Shown piece after piece: positions 47,756-59,933 of a stretch of DNA of 64,000 nucleotides. Under the pieces are notes generated by a model. It had not been told where the DNA came from. It was given only the letters and a program-made list of their open reading frames with translations, and made no database searches. Numbering within the stretch: the first letter of the stretch is position 1; every line of letters starts with the position of its first letter. The DNA comes from Isoetes taiwanensis (taxonomy: Eukaryota > Streptophyta > Lycopodiopsida > Isoetales > Isoetaceae): contig JAJEKV010000039.1 in NCBI GenBank assembly GCA_021234155.1, forward strand, positions 10,057,077-10,121,076, in the 5' to 3' direction. A program made the translations under genes and the position numbers.

Positions 47756-48966
47756 TTTATGTCAGCCAGTTATGTGATTTGGGGTATCGAGTAGTTTTTG
47801 AAGGAGACAAATGTAATGTGTACATGAATAATGAATTAAAGTTTGTTGCTAAAAGGGTTGGAAATCTGTTTGAAATGAACAATGTGATGCATCATAATAT
47901 AAATGCAATACAAGAAGACAGTGTTGATCTGTGGCACAGAAGACTGGCATATACAAATTACAAAAATTTGAAATCCTTATTGAAGCAAGGCCACATAAAT
48001 TACCATGACAACAAGACAAATGAGTTCATCTGTGAAGGATGTGCCTTAGGAAAATTAAACAGACTGCCATTTCGTAAAAGCAAGTCTAGAGCTCAGCAAG
48101 TTCTAGAATTAATGCATTCAGACTTATGTGGTCCTTTAAATGTGCAAAGTAGAACCAACAAAAGGTACTTTATAACATTCACAGATGACTATAGCAGGAA
48201 GTGCAAAACATGCTGTTTAGAAAATAAATCTCAAGCATTGAGTGCGTTGAAACAATATGTGGCAGAGATGGAGAGAGAAACTAGTCTCAAACTGAAATGC
48301 ATTAGGTCTGATAGAGGAGGTGAATATCTTGCTAAGCAATTTAAACAATTTTGTATAGCTCATGGAATTAAAAGGCAGCTGACCTGCAGATATTCTCCTC
48401 AGCAGAACGGAGTCTCAGAAAGAAAGAATAGAACTATAATGGATGCAATTAGAGCCATGATAAAGGGAAGTGGTCTGCCTAATAAACTGTGGGAAGAAGC
48501 ATTATACACTGCAGTTCTAATACAAAATATGTTGCCATCAGCTAGTCTAAAGGGGAATATTCTAGACACTCTATGGAATCCAAATAAAAGGCTAAACTAT
48601 GAAAAGCTAAAGGCTCTTGGTTGCTTGGTGTATACTCATGTTCCAGCTGAGTTAAGGAAAAAGCTAGATAACAAGGCTGAAATAGGATTTCTCGTAGGGT
48701 ATGATGAGGAATCCAAAGGTTATAGAATATATGTTCCTGAAACTAAATCTGTCATAATCAGCAGGGATGTTTTGTTCAATGAGTGCATATTATACAAGGA
48801 CAGATATAAAAAAGAAGTCAAAACTGCCATAACAAAACCAGAGGTACAACTTAAGTTTGAAATAGATGATGCAGATGATAATGAAGAAGAAAATCTAAAC
48901 CCAAGTTTAACAGAAACAGAGGTTCCAGAGATGACAAAGCTGAGGAACAAGAACAAGAAGGATTAG
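47756..48966 (+). CDS. copia integrase
   Basis: Contains the zinc-binding start (LWHRRLAYTNYKNL and CEGCALGK), the catalytic core (MHSDLCGPL, TFTDDYSRK, QQNGVSERKNR: the D, D and E positions) and the C-terminal GYDEESKGYRIYVPE region with DVLFNE. The second His of the HHCC motif is replaced (RRLAY instead of the usual His), which would weaken zinc binding. It ends with TAG at 48964-48966, and RT follows in the next ORF. Confidence 0.9.
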
Positions 48967-48977
48967 GTGATCATCAT

Positions 48978-50558
48978 ATGAAGAAGAAAAAGAGGAAGAT
49001 TCAGGCAGAAAGATTAGTGGAGGAAGCAAAGCTAGAAGAAGGGAAACTATATGGTAGAAATGAATTAGGGAGAAGTAGAAGAGTTGTCACTTTTGAACAT
49101 GAACAAATTATGGCTATTTTAGAGGATGAAGTTGTTCCCCAAAGTTTTGAGGAAGTTCAACAAAGTAATGACAAAGATAAGTGGATAGCTGCCATGGATG
49201 ATGAGCTTAAATCTTTTCAAGAGACCAAAACATATGAGCTGGTTAAATCTGATGGTAAGCAGAACATAATTGGAAGTAAATGGTTGTATAAAATTAAATT
49301 AAACCCTGATGGAAGTAAGAAGTTTAAAGCAAGATTGGTTGCTCAAGGATACACACAGAAAAAAGGACGAGATTATGATGAAACATACTCCCCTATAGTC
49401 AAACTTACAAGCATTAGAGTTTTGCTAGCTATGGCCAATGCTATGAATTTAGAGCTCCACCATATGGATGTGAAAACTGCATTTTTAAATGCTACTCTTG
49501 AGGAGGAGGCCTATATGAAACAGGCTCCAGGATATTCACATGGTAAGGACATGGTCTGGAAGCTTAACAGGGCTGTATATGGGCTGAAACAGTCACCAAG
49601 AGAATGGTATTTATGTATAAATCATTTCTTGCAAGAATAGGGATTTGAGAAATTGCAAAATGATGGGAATCTTTACAGATTTGAGCAAAATGGAGAATAT
49701 TGCATTATTGCCTTATATGTAGATGATTGTATTATGGTTGCAAGCTCTTTGCAAATTCTGAACATATGCAAAGGTATTTTAAAATCCAGGTTCCAAATGT
49801 CAGACCTAGGTTAGCTCAAGAAGTTTCTTGGAATTGAGGTTGTCAGAAACAGAGAATTCACTAATGAGGAGGTTACTAAAGTGCAAAATGTGCCCTACAG
49901 AGCTCTGATTGGTTGCCTACTGTTTTTGGCAAATAATACTCGACCTGACATAGCCTATGCAGTCAACATTTTGAGCAGGAGAAATCATGATGCTATCAAA
50001 GAACATTGGGAGGCAGCTAAAATAGTGCTTAAATATCTAAAGGGGACTCAAACACATGGTATTTGTTTTGACTCAGAAGATCTAACCATGATCAGTTATA
50101 GTGATGCAGATTGGGGAGGGGATCTGCACACTAGAAGATCAACTTCTGGATATGCAATATTCTTAGGAGGAGGTGTGATAACCTGGAAATGCAAAAAGCA
50201 AACAACAGTAGCAATGAGCTCAGCTGAGGCTGAATCTGCTGCATCCTCTCTTGTTGCCAAAGAATTAGTATGGTTGAGAAGGTTGCTAAATGAAATAGGA
50301 TGTACACAACAAGGACCTACAGAAATCTGGACTGACAGCCAGAGTTGTACAACAATAGTTAAGAATCTAGTATATCATGATAGAACCAAGCACATTGAGC
50401 TAAACATGCATTTTATAAGAGATTTAGCTGAGAAAAAACTCATACAGATGACATATGTTGATACAAATAACCAGGTTGCAGATGTGTTCACTAAAGCCCT
50501 GCCAGAGACTAAATTTGCACAGAAAGGAATTAAATGTTGCAGAGATACAGACTTATAA
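48978..50558 (+). pseudogene. copia reverse transcriptase and RNase H, with stops
   Basis: RT runs from WIAAMDDELKSFQETKTYEL through KARLVAQGYTQ, YSPIVKL, HHMDVKTAFLNATLEEE and YGLKQSPREW to YVDDCIMVAS (about 49720). TAG stops interrupt at 49638-49640 and 49812-49814. About 70 residues are missing between GIEVVRNRE and VPYRALIGCLLFLANN. RNase H is intact (DADWGGDLHTRRSTSGY, MSSAEAES, WTDSQSC, TKHIEL) and ends at 50558. Confidence 0.9.
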
Positions 50559-50560
50559 GC

Positions 50561-50571
50561 TGAAGGAGGAG
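50561..50571 (+). promoter_or_regulatory. Polypurine tract of the copia element
   Basis: gaaggaggag immediately precedes the TG of the 3' LTR. Confidence 0.75.
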
Positions 50572-51300
50572 TGGAGGTTTATCAGCTTATAAGTCATCAT
50601 TTGAGGATCTATGTTCAAAGGTAAATCTATAAGGTGTTGAGCAAGGGCTTGAGGATTTAAAGCATATTCATGATATATTGAGCTATGGGTACACGAGCAT
50701 TGGATATAGAATGAAATACTATTATTTCATTCAATGGTTCGAAAAGATTCACATTATAACAATGGTTCGAATTACAATGGTTCAAATAACTGAAAAACGG
50801 CTTCATGTCTGTGGGATAAATGAAAGAGATGAAAGACCCAAAGTAGAAACTTGATCTGGCACGAAACCGCCAGAATTCTTAAGATATATAGATAAATTTG
50901 TTTAACAAAGGTGTAGACGGTATTGCAGTGCAACTGGAGCAGTGAAGAAGACGAGACCCGGCAGCAAATAGGCCGGTCAATGCTTGCACAGTAATTTGGT
51001 CAATGCCCGAACTACAGTAACTTTGCTACAGTGAATTTGTATTATTTCAATGGTCATTGATGTTCTAAATCATTTTATTATCATGAGGGCATGCTATCAT
51101 TGAACTATAGAGAATTAGTGACCATATTGTGGCTTCTCTATAAGTTCATGATTGAAGGAAATATTTCATGTTGTTGGAGATTGAGTGAAATATAGTGATG
51201 CCTAAGTTATATGCAAATTAGAGTCTAGACTAAAACAAAATCTTACTAGACATTGGGAAAGTTGTTGTTCAAGTTATTTTGAATCACTAAATATTCTTCA
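50572..51300 (+). repeat. 3' LTR of the copia element
   Basis: Begins TGGAGGTTTATC and ends TTCTTCA. Substitutions against the 5' LTR are scattered over the whole length, with no indel in the 729 bp. The absence of indels here is worth noting, given the many indels elsewhere. Confidence 0.93.
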
Positions 51301-52314
51301 AGAAATGATGACCCTTGAGATCAATAACTAGAAGGCCATATCCCCAGGAAACATCAAATCGAGGATAACTTAGCATGCCATAATGTTCGTTGTCATAAGA
51401 TGGTAGAGACATCTCAAATGACGATAATAATTCAAAAGCATATGCCTCCTCCTTCTCTTCATGACTTAGCCATAGCCATACCTTTCCATTACACAAGGTA
51501 ACACACATGAGCTTGCCTTTTCTATGTGTCAGATCATGCTCGTGCGAATATCAATCATGTTGGTGCATATGTTTTTTACCCCAAGTGTTGCAGAGCCAGT
51601 CTTCCGTGACCAAATCTTCATAGCAATATTGTAGATCCATATGTCAAATGTGCTTGTGTCTTCACCAAAGGCATCTCCAAGCTTCTTGTCTTTAGTAGTC
51701 AAATCTATAAGATAGAAAGAACCTCCAAAAATGGTCCAATGGTTGCCACGAGGCAAGACATCTGGTAGAGGTGTTGTACTCCATCCATTTGTTGTATTGG
51801 ACTCGTAAATCACAAGGTGTTTACGACGGATGTCTGTGATGGCAACAATGTAGTTGTTATTCAAGCAATTGAAGTCGAATCGCACATCAGTTACCCAGGC
51901 AACACTATAGAGATACGTCGTTTCTCCAGAATAAGATTTGAAGGGATTGGACAACCAAAGCTCATGTCTTCTGTGTTTATAGTGTCTCTTCGATATATAG
52001 TGACATAACATACCGTGTGAGTCAGTCAGACTATAATTGCCACGAATATATAACCCTTTCCATTTCACCAATTTTTCACTTATCTTGAATTTCTTCCAAT
52101 GGAAAGAGTATAGATTGGAAAGATAACTTAGATTAGTATTGTCCAAACTAACTAAGATATCACGAGGTCGACTTATCCAGAAAGAGTCGGAATGAATACG
52201 ATCATGTCAATACTTAGAGATACGGGAGACGCAAACTGTATCAGGTATATCATCAATTCTAAGAAATACCATCTCTAAGATATCATTCCCTAAATGGTTA
52301 AAGGAGAGCTCCAT
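51301..52314 (-). pseudogene. F-box/kelch-like protein gene, 5' part, right of the copia element
   Basis: ATG at 52312-52314. The start MELSFNHLGNDILEMVFLRI then DDIPDTVCVSRISKY fits an F-box (SCF ubiquitin-ligase substrate receptor). A TGA (52208-52210) then stands in place of a likely Trp. The remaining part has kelch-like blocks (VTDVRFDFNCLNNNYIVAI, LVIYESNTTNGWSTTPLPDV, FYLIDLTTKDKKLG, FDIWIYNIAMKIW) and, after a shift near 51530, LCNGKVWLWLSHEEKEEAYA and SWGYGLLVIDLKGHH. The copia LTR starts right after. The 3' end lies at 41359-41489. Confidence 0.75.
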
Positions 52315-54809
52315 TTATTTACTTTGTATGCTGCGAATTTCTAAGAATAAAGGAGTATCGCTAGAAAGAAAGATGACATTTATATATAGCAATAAGCTGA
52401 ATGAAAAAGCATGTAGAGCGGTTTCTTTTAACCTTTAACCTTTTTTCGCACCAGTTGAGGTTAGCTTCTTGAATGACAGTTTTCGCATGGGTTGATGTTC
52501 TTCTTGATACTTATAATTTTTACAAGTTTTAATTAAATAACTTTATCTTTAAATTTAAAGTATAATTGTTATAGAAATATAAACAATTGCTTTCTAAACT
52601 AATTTTCACGTCAATCTATTTAGAATTAGACATTTCGAGAATATAAAATTTTAATTTTCAACAAGTTCTTAACAAATTTAAAATTTGGCAATCAGGATAA
52701 TTTATAAATAAAATATAATGGTTTGATAAGTGAGTGACTTAATTTCACAATTTACAAACTCTTAGTACTTTAAAAATACTTTAAAAAAAGTGTTAGATTA
52801 ATATTAATTAAAATATAAAGTTTATATTTTAATAACAAATATTGAAAAATATATATTGAAAATCAATTAAAACTAAACTATTCAATTATTTTCTAATTAA
52901 AACATAAATGTAATCATTTGATACATTTCATCTAAACTTTCTTTTAACATTTAAAACAAATAATATTTTAATCATATAGAGTTCATCTTAGCTGAAAGAT
53001 CTGATTTGTTTAGTGTGTTTTTGAGATTTTCTTTGAGATTTGTTTGATGTGTTTGCAGATGATGGACGGGAGCAGGGAGCAGTTCTAGTTCTGTGGCGCG
53101 GCATTAGATTTTCCATATTAGATTTCTTAGTTTCATTGAATCTCTCAAATTTTTGATGTCTTATTAGGTTTTCGATGATTTCATCCTCTTTGTGTGTGAA
53201 AATAGCATGTCGCAAACACTAGATGGATTAATGGTGCCACTTGTGCTTCGTAATTAGCTTTGTACCCATTGCTTATAATCATCATATAAAGAAATGCCAC
53301 CGCTTACCCACTAACGAATGGATCTCTAAGTCCTTCAAGTGCTTTCTGATCTGGAACATTTTGAATGGAAGACTTTGACTCTTTAGCTGTGTATCTTCTC
53401 TTGTACATTTTTGTGGTAACCCTAGGATGTCCAAAGAAAATGGAAGATGGTGCTTTAGCTCCTAAGATAAATAACAAGATTGTGATGTCCGAATATATGC
53501 TGATTTTCTTAGTAATTCAAAGTTTTCTTCTCTTTTGTATCTCATGGTTTGGTTGTACACGAAATATTATTTGCTGCTGATGACCATGGAAAAAATTAGT
53601 GGCTATTAATAGCTAAATGGCGATTTTTTAGGGGGTCTAGATATTTTTTGCGGCGAATTTTATGAAGGGGGGTTTCTTTAAAAAAAATAAGAAATAGCCA
53701 TAGTTAAAATAAACTATTTCTTTAAGATTAGTCAAACTATTTTTGCCATTTTCCTTAAAGAAAAAGGGATTGGCCTTTCTTTATATTACAATATTTATAT
53801 ATTAAATCATTAATAGCCAAAAAAAAAAAAAATCTTATTATAGAATTTTACACATCCCTCACCTACCATCATTAATGATAGTAGTTTTTAGACCTATAGA
53901 TTTCTATTACATATGCCACATATGAATCTTCAAAAAGAAATAGTAAGAGATGGCCAATACCCCTCTAGATGCCAGAGTTGATTGCATAATATCTTCCTTC
54001 AAGGGTTAGAGATAAGTGCAATTTGATCACAATATCTAGAAGGTGTCATCACATTTAATGTAGTTCAGACTATGGATGTTATAAGCTATGTTGTGAGCTT
54101 CTGTTAAGAGTTTTTTAATATTATTGTATGTTCCTTGATTGTTGATTATTATTTGTAATTGCAGTACAATATATCTAAAGCTACAAAATTTAATTTACAT
54201 TTTTTGCTTTTTCCAGTTAAAAAAAAATAGACAAGTGAAAGTTTATAGTACATAATTCAAACGTTTTGCCAAATCCAAAAACATATAAATGTAATGATAA
54301 TATAATAACTTTAGCCAAATGTATATCATAAAATACTGTAAAATGTTGAAAAATAGCCAAACCATTTTTTATGAAAAAATATATGGTATGCTTAATTTTT
54401 TCCCTACTGATGACATTCCACACAGGGCTTACGGATTTCTTTGTCCATTTGCTTCTCATGCCATTCAGTTGTATCATGGCAAATGGTGTATCGTAATGGC
54501 ACCAAGCAGACATCGGTAAGATAAATGGTCACGAACTCATATACTCATTTCATGTTTCTTTTTCAGAGGATCCTTCTCCTGGCCAGGAAGATGTATGCTG
54601 CTTTAAGACATGACTGGTTTTTATTGTTCTTAAAAGGCTTCTGGGCTGGCACTGTTATTTGCCAGGAATGTTGGAATTTCTGCAAATTTTAGAATGGGAG
54701 GAATCTGCAAGAGAAGATTGATCTTGCCAGATTTTTGTTAGAAATGACGCATAACTTATCATTTTCTATAGCAATGCAGAAAAGCAAAATGTCTTAAACT
54801 TGCAGGCAA
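52315..54809. other. AT-rich intergenic region; no gene recognised
   Basis: Strongly AT-rich between 52500 and 53000, where the F-box promoter would be. A frame at 53365-53580 has a hydrophobic end but no motif. Nothing else is supported. Confidence 0.45.
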
Positions 54810-55440
54810 GTGTCGTCACTTATACTTTTCAGTGGACATAATTCAATTTCAATTTTGGGTGATCGTCTCATAAAGTTTTTCTCTGACTGTGGAACCATAT
54901 GTGAAGCGAATCAGTCATTTGATATAATTGCAGAGACAACTCCCTATACATGGGCTGCAATTATCTGGTCACATGCCAATATTGCACAAGGTTTCACCAC
55001 TCTTGAATTGTATTATGGAATGTGACAGTCATGTGTGAAAAATAATACTCATAGTTCGCTTGCTATTCTCAAGGCATGCACATTAGTGAAAGAAATTTAT
55101 CATGGAAGGATAATTCACAGTCAGATAATTCAAGATGGGCTTCAAATCAGATCATTCAAGATGGGCTTCAACTGGATGTTTAATTGGGAAGCACGTTGAT
55201 TCACATGTATGCAACATGCTTAAGCCTGAGAGATTCATGTGAGGTCTTTGACAAATTGCTGAATGAAAATGTGGTAACATGGAATGTAATCATCGCAGGA
55301 TACGTTTAGTGTGGATAAGGTCATTTGGGTTTTGAGTTCCTTGATAAGATCAAGTAGGATGGTTTAGAACCTGATATAATTTCATGGAATCAGTTATCTT
55401 GGGTTACTCGCAACATAATGAATGGCTCAACATAACAAAA
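54810..55440 (+). pseudogene. Pentatricopeptide-repeat (PPR) protein relic
   Basis: Reads LIKFFSDCGTICEANQSFDI, WAAIIWSHANIAQG, SLAILKACTLVKEIYHGRII, HSQIIQDGLQ, IHMYATCLSLRDSCEVFDKL, NENVVTWNVIIAGYV and DGLEPDIISWNQLSW. These are successive PPR motifs of the P-L-S style, RNA-binding proteins of plastids and mitochondria. Stops at 55307-55309, 55316-55318 and 55355-55357 replace expected Gln codons, and a stretch near 55140 is locally duplicated (attcaagatgggcttcaa). It is a decayed fragment with no start and no C-terminal editing domain. Confidence 0.85.
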
Positions 55441-56791
55441 TAATACAGGATTTTTAGTTGGTGCATCTTAATTTGAATTCTTTTATGTTGCTACATTTAC
55501 TAAAATATGTAGTGTCAATTATTCTCAAATTAAAGACAATTTAATAACATTCTATCACTTATCAAGTTATATAAGACATATATATAAGGGTTAGGGCATT
55601 AAATATAATAAGATTTATTAAGGTATTAATTAGTCCTTTAGAGCATTGAACATTTATGAGAAAAATATATTATATAATGTGATAGTATTCTATCTTTTCT
55701 CATGCTCTAAGTTAGTACACACCTATGTATTATTAACATATGCTAGAATGGTACTAAAAACCTGGAACTCGCACCTCAATAGAATATAAGGACAAAGAGG
55801 AGCTACGCCTAACATCGCCATCCACAAGTGGATATTCATCGACCATTATGTTAGTTCGTCAACGCCATTGCGATTGTTCCTAAACATTTGAGGCACTAGC
55901 CACTGGCAATGCCGCATGCACATTCCTAGACATTCGAGGCGCTAGCCATAATACACAAAATGCGTCCGTTGTAAATTAAATTTGATGGAGGATCGAGATA
56001 TGCTTGCTCTAATCTGATGGTGGAGATGGCTCCATTTTTTTTTTTGGCGTTGGCTCTCTAAAAGTCTATTCCTTGCCCTCGTATTCGTGGTTGGGGGAGG
56101 TGATTAAACATCGTAAAACCTTGAGTGAATGCAATGTAGCTACTCATCTACTTCTCATTCCATGGATCCTTTCATGCATTTAGTACATTAGAAATGCTGA
56201 GCTTGAGTTGATCAGCACTTTGACATAATCCAGGTTCATGAACATTTGCACAAATTCCAACATTAAAATTCCTTAAACTTTTAACACCAATCCAACATTT
56301 GCCTTTAATTTATGCTTGATGAAAAACCCAGCAACGCTGGACACTTTTTCTAGTATATTTATAAAAACTAAAGCTAGGGGCATTTGAGTCATCGTTTAAA
56401 TGCTAGGGGCTAACTTAACAGTTTTGATTCACCAAGATATTGCAACAGACTTTTGTAGATAAAACTAAAGCATTTAAGGGTAAAAGAAAGCTAGGGTGTC
56501 CTACATTTGGCCAAATGTAGAGTAAGAGATGTATCACATTTCAAATACATAACCGTTTTTTCAGTATATACATAATAGCTATATTAAGGAAGCTTTTTTT
56601 TTCGGAATTAATTGCCACGTCAACTAAAACGCAATCATGAAGCAGATTTCATTCCCACCGCTCTAACCACTCCAAGAAATGCCTGAACGTTAGGAGAATT
56701 TCCCACTTTCTGGCTAAAACTTCGCCCAGCTCCAGGATTTCCCTCCTTCTTGCCAGAATTCCTCCAGCTAACCCTAAACCACGCAAAGACC
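55441..56791. other. No gene recognised; short direct repeat
   Basis: A 26-bp imperfect direct repeat (ttcctaaacatttgaggcactagcca near 55877 and 55923) is the only structure noted. Confidence 0.4.
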
Positions 56792-57270
56792 ATGATGAAC
56801 AACGAAGGAACAGAAATGGCGCAAGAAGATTGCAATATCGGGAATGTGACAAAGAAAATGAAGCGTAAGATTGATGAAATTGTTAAATTTATATATGATC
56901 AGGTTCAAGATTTACGTCATGTGCAAAGGAGAGCTTTAGCAGTGAAAACTGTTCGGGATGAAAGGCTGCACTTCTTTTTTGAACCTACCATTGGAAATCC
57001 AGCGCAAGCAATTGTGAAGGATACTATGCTACAAAATATCCGTGAAGGTTTGCAGGAAGTGAAACAAGCAAATAGCAATGATAAATTAGTAGCTAACCTA
57101 TTGTTGGTGAGAATAGAAAACTCAAGCAAAAAGGAGTAGCCTCCAGAATTCTTCAAGTGCAAGCAAGAAACCTTCAAAAGATGCAATTGTCATTATCAGG
57201 TGCTAACATGTGGGCACTGTCAGGAAGACAACCCAGGGAAGACATGCTTCTGGAATCAACCAAATACTCG
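56792..57270 (+). CDS. Helical protein with GRF-like zinc-finger end (in-frame TAG)
   Basis: ATG at 56792. The first 110 codons are charged and probably helical (KMKRKIDEIVKFIYDQVQDL, TMLQNIREGLQEVKQANSND). After an in-frame TAG at 57137-57139 the same frame continues with FFKCKQETFKRCNCHYQVLT, CGHC and NPGKTCFWNQPN. This is a Cys/His cluster with a GRF-type end (zf-GRF binds nucleic acid and is common in transposon-linked plant proteins). A splice donor (CG/GTAAATG) closes the exon at 57270. TAG may be a CAG mutation. It may be the 5' exon of the transposase-like gene at 59934, but the phase does not fit directly. Confidence 0.5.
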
Positions 57271-57698
57271 GTAAATGATTTTTGGTTAACCCACACAAAA
57301 ACTTCTCCAAAGTACAGGGATGTCAGGAAGACTCCAATCCAGTTTTTGGACATGTCCTAGGTCAACTTTAAGTCTTTTAATCCTCTTTGTTGCAAGCTCG
57401 ATAGAAGCTAGCTTCTGTGCACCCTGGATAAGTTTAGTAATCCTATTTGCATTCCATGCAAGGGATGTATCTGATATACATTGAAGTACATCCAACTACA
57501 ATAGTTATATTTTTACACTTGGAGGTATTGAATGAGCTATGTTTAACAGGAAAAGTATTGGATGTACTTCCAATTACATCCAATGTGGCAGAAGGCAGAA
57601 AATGTGTTGAAAGTTAGACTGTGTTTTTATAGTCTCAATTTTTGTAGTTCCCAAGTACATGCTAGTACACTCTGAGCTTTCCTGATCTCAAGATACCC

Positions 57699-58160
57699 TT
57701 TTTTTTTTTTTTTGAGAGAGAGAGAACGAAATTTTTTGTATTTTTATATAAGGAAAGTACAATGCTTCAGCACAATAAGAGAATTACTACAGGAGCATAC
57801 TCAACATCTTCATTCTCTTATGTGTAGAAACTTATTTACTGCTCTGCTCTGATAGCTGATAATAAACATTAGGCATAAAAAATCTCTCCACATCGAAACC
57901 AAGGTTTACCAGATGATCCAAAGAGCAACGGTCTTCCAAAAAGAATCTTATTCCGAACAACACACAGATAACCTGAATCACTGAAAATATACGGAAGTTG
58001 CATGACTCCTGGTCTATATGACAACATCCAAATAGAATATAAATCAGGCATATCATTACCTGATGAAGCATTACACTCAAACATGGCAGTATTTGAGCAA
58101 CCAAATCCGACTGGATGGTATGAAGATATTTTGGCATCAGTACCAAAATGTCACTCAATT
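57699..58160 (-). mobile_element. Possible minus-strand retroposon 3' end (poly(A) plus GA tract)
   Basis: On the minus strand a TCTC-rich tract precedes a 15-nt A run (57699-57713), as at a retroposon 3' end. Upstream (57832-58158, minus) a frame reads FSDSGYLCVVRNKILFGRP and KPWFRCGEIFYA without recognised domains. The element type is undecided. Confidence 0.35.
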
Positions 58161-58197
58161 TTCAGTAATTGAGTGGCATTCTCAAGCATAATAGTAC

Positions 58198-59010
58198 TTG
58201 AAAATGCAACCAAGATGCTTCAAAGATAGTGCTAAGATATTCATTCAAGAAGAGCTAGGAGTCAGAAAGCAAATTCCTTATGCTATATTACCGGGTCAAA
58301 CCGGTCTCAGTGCATTGCCTCCGGAAGAAAGGTTTATATGTCATTTCATTAATTTTGTGAATAGACTAAGGAAGATGGATGATAATAGGCTGCCGAAAAT
58401 GGCAATGGAACATTCGGGTACCTTGGGCTGGTATCACAATGTACTTGAATGGGTTAAGAGTCAGGGGTTTTCGGATGCAATTTTTACCGACTCAATTAGG
58501 GTTAGGAGATGATACTGGGATCAGGGTAGTCGAGAAAGATTTGGGCGATAAGGGCACTAGGATGACATTCTATCAGCAGGAAGTAAATCCTATGTTGGTA
58601 TATATGCACCGTAACTATCTAAATGCACCTATGTCCGGGCATATGAGATACATTATTGCTAGGTACGGGATGGGATCACATTCTCTAGGGATAGAAACAG
58701 GAGATGGGCTCGAATACTTTGAGAAGAAAGAGTTTGCGAGAATATGCCGGTCGGGGAGGTAGAAACCGAGGATCACGTTTTTATACATTGCAGTGCTTAT
58801 GAAGACATTAGAGAGAGACACAACATTGCATATCCAGATTTTCATTTACTTTTGTCGTTAGATCCTAGAATATTGTGTAGTTTCTTAAAAGATGTCGATT
58901 CTCATCGAGACTTGTTGATAAAAGTGAACACGTGATGTAGTTAGTTGCTCCATGACCTTCAAGGTCCTTAAGGGGCATGATAATAAATTATTATTATTAT
59001 TATTATATAT
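58198..59010 (+). mobile_element. LINE C-terminal fragment with (ATT)n tail
   Basis: Reads SGHMRYIIARYGMGSHSLGI, FARICRSG and, after a shift near 58750, EVETEDHVFIHCSAYEDIRE. The C-x2-C...H-x4-C knuckle closes many LINE ORF2 proteins. Stop at 58933, short 3' UTR, then an (ATT)n tract (58985-59010) as tail. The 5' part is missing. Confidence 0.7.
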
Positions 59011-59599
59011 TGAATGCTGTCATACATCCTATTGTCTCTACTGCTTCAGCATAAGATTAATAAATCAAGACTCACCTGTATATTTCCTCTAACAAGAATC
59101 TTTCTGTTCATCACTTGTAAAACCTGGATCTTTCTGCTAGTAAGAAAGATTGGAAAGAGATAGGCCATAGATGGATGGCATTTCCAGAAATCAGATTATA
59201 ATATCCCTTGTAGATGGAATAACAGAAACTTCTTTACCTGATCTTGCAACTTTCGTCTTCACCTTATAGGTCGGCATCCGTTCTGGATCTACCATTTCGG
59301 TGTGTCTAAATCCAAAGAAATAGCCATAGTGCAAAAGCACCAAAGATAAAAACCACGTTAGTGGATACCTTAGCAAGATTTGCCGCCGAAAAGAAGAATC
59401 GATATAACATCCATCAGATCTTGTGTTCCAATTCTGAAAAGTCTACCCAGCATGCCCTGCTAGCATCAAATCCTCTTCGTTTTTCCTCAAGAGATTCCGC
59501 TGTGATGGCCTAGGCAAAGAGACAGGGCGGCCGCTGCCCTAGCCCGCCAAGAACAGCGCCTGCGCCAAGAACGGCATCCTTCGTTCCATCTCAAGATAC

Positions 59600-59820
59600 T
59601 GTTGAAAGATAGGGTAATACATAAAAGTATTTGAATGTACTTCTCTCCATAAGAAAAGTATTGAATACATACATCTGTAACACAGTGACACTATGTATGA
59701 CCTGGTTACATATTGAGTTTTGTATGTACATCTGGAATGCATTGGAGTACATTCTCTACATATTTATATACATATCATGTACATAATATGTACGATGTTG
59801 TATTATAGTAGTTGAATGTA
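59600..59820. repeat. GTAC-rich cluster upstream of the transposase-like gene
   Basis: At least five GTAC-centred words (gaatgtactt, tatgtacatc, gagtacattc, catgtacata, tatgtacgat) in about 220 bp. Similar words cluster at 57480-57665 and 63910-63965. They could be subterminal transposase-binding repeats. This is inference from spacing only. Confidence 0.3.
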
Positions 59821-59933
59821 TATCAAATCATGGCCTGACTGCCATAGAGTTAATGCAATGTCTGCAACATCCTTGAATTCGTAAGTAGTTTTAATTTATG
59901 TTTCACTTATACATGCCGCTTTTTTCCTTGCAG

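Larger units (their letters stand above)
41493..51300 (+). mobile_element. Ty1/copia LTR retrotransposon, interrupted by a nested LINE
   Basis: 729-bp LTRs (41493-42221 and 50572-51300) differ at about a dozen positions by eye (roughly 98% identity). The order gag, protease, integrase, RT, RNase H defines Ty1/copia. A GC-rich LINE is inserted in gag, in opposite orientation. Frames are broken at several points, so the copy is not autonomous. Flanks show no 5-bp target duplication but share a longer imperfect repeat of host sequence. Confidence 0.95.
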
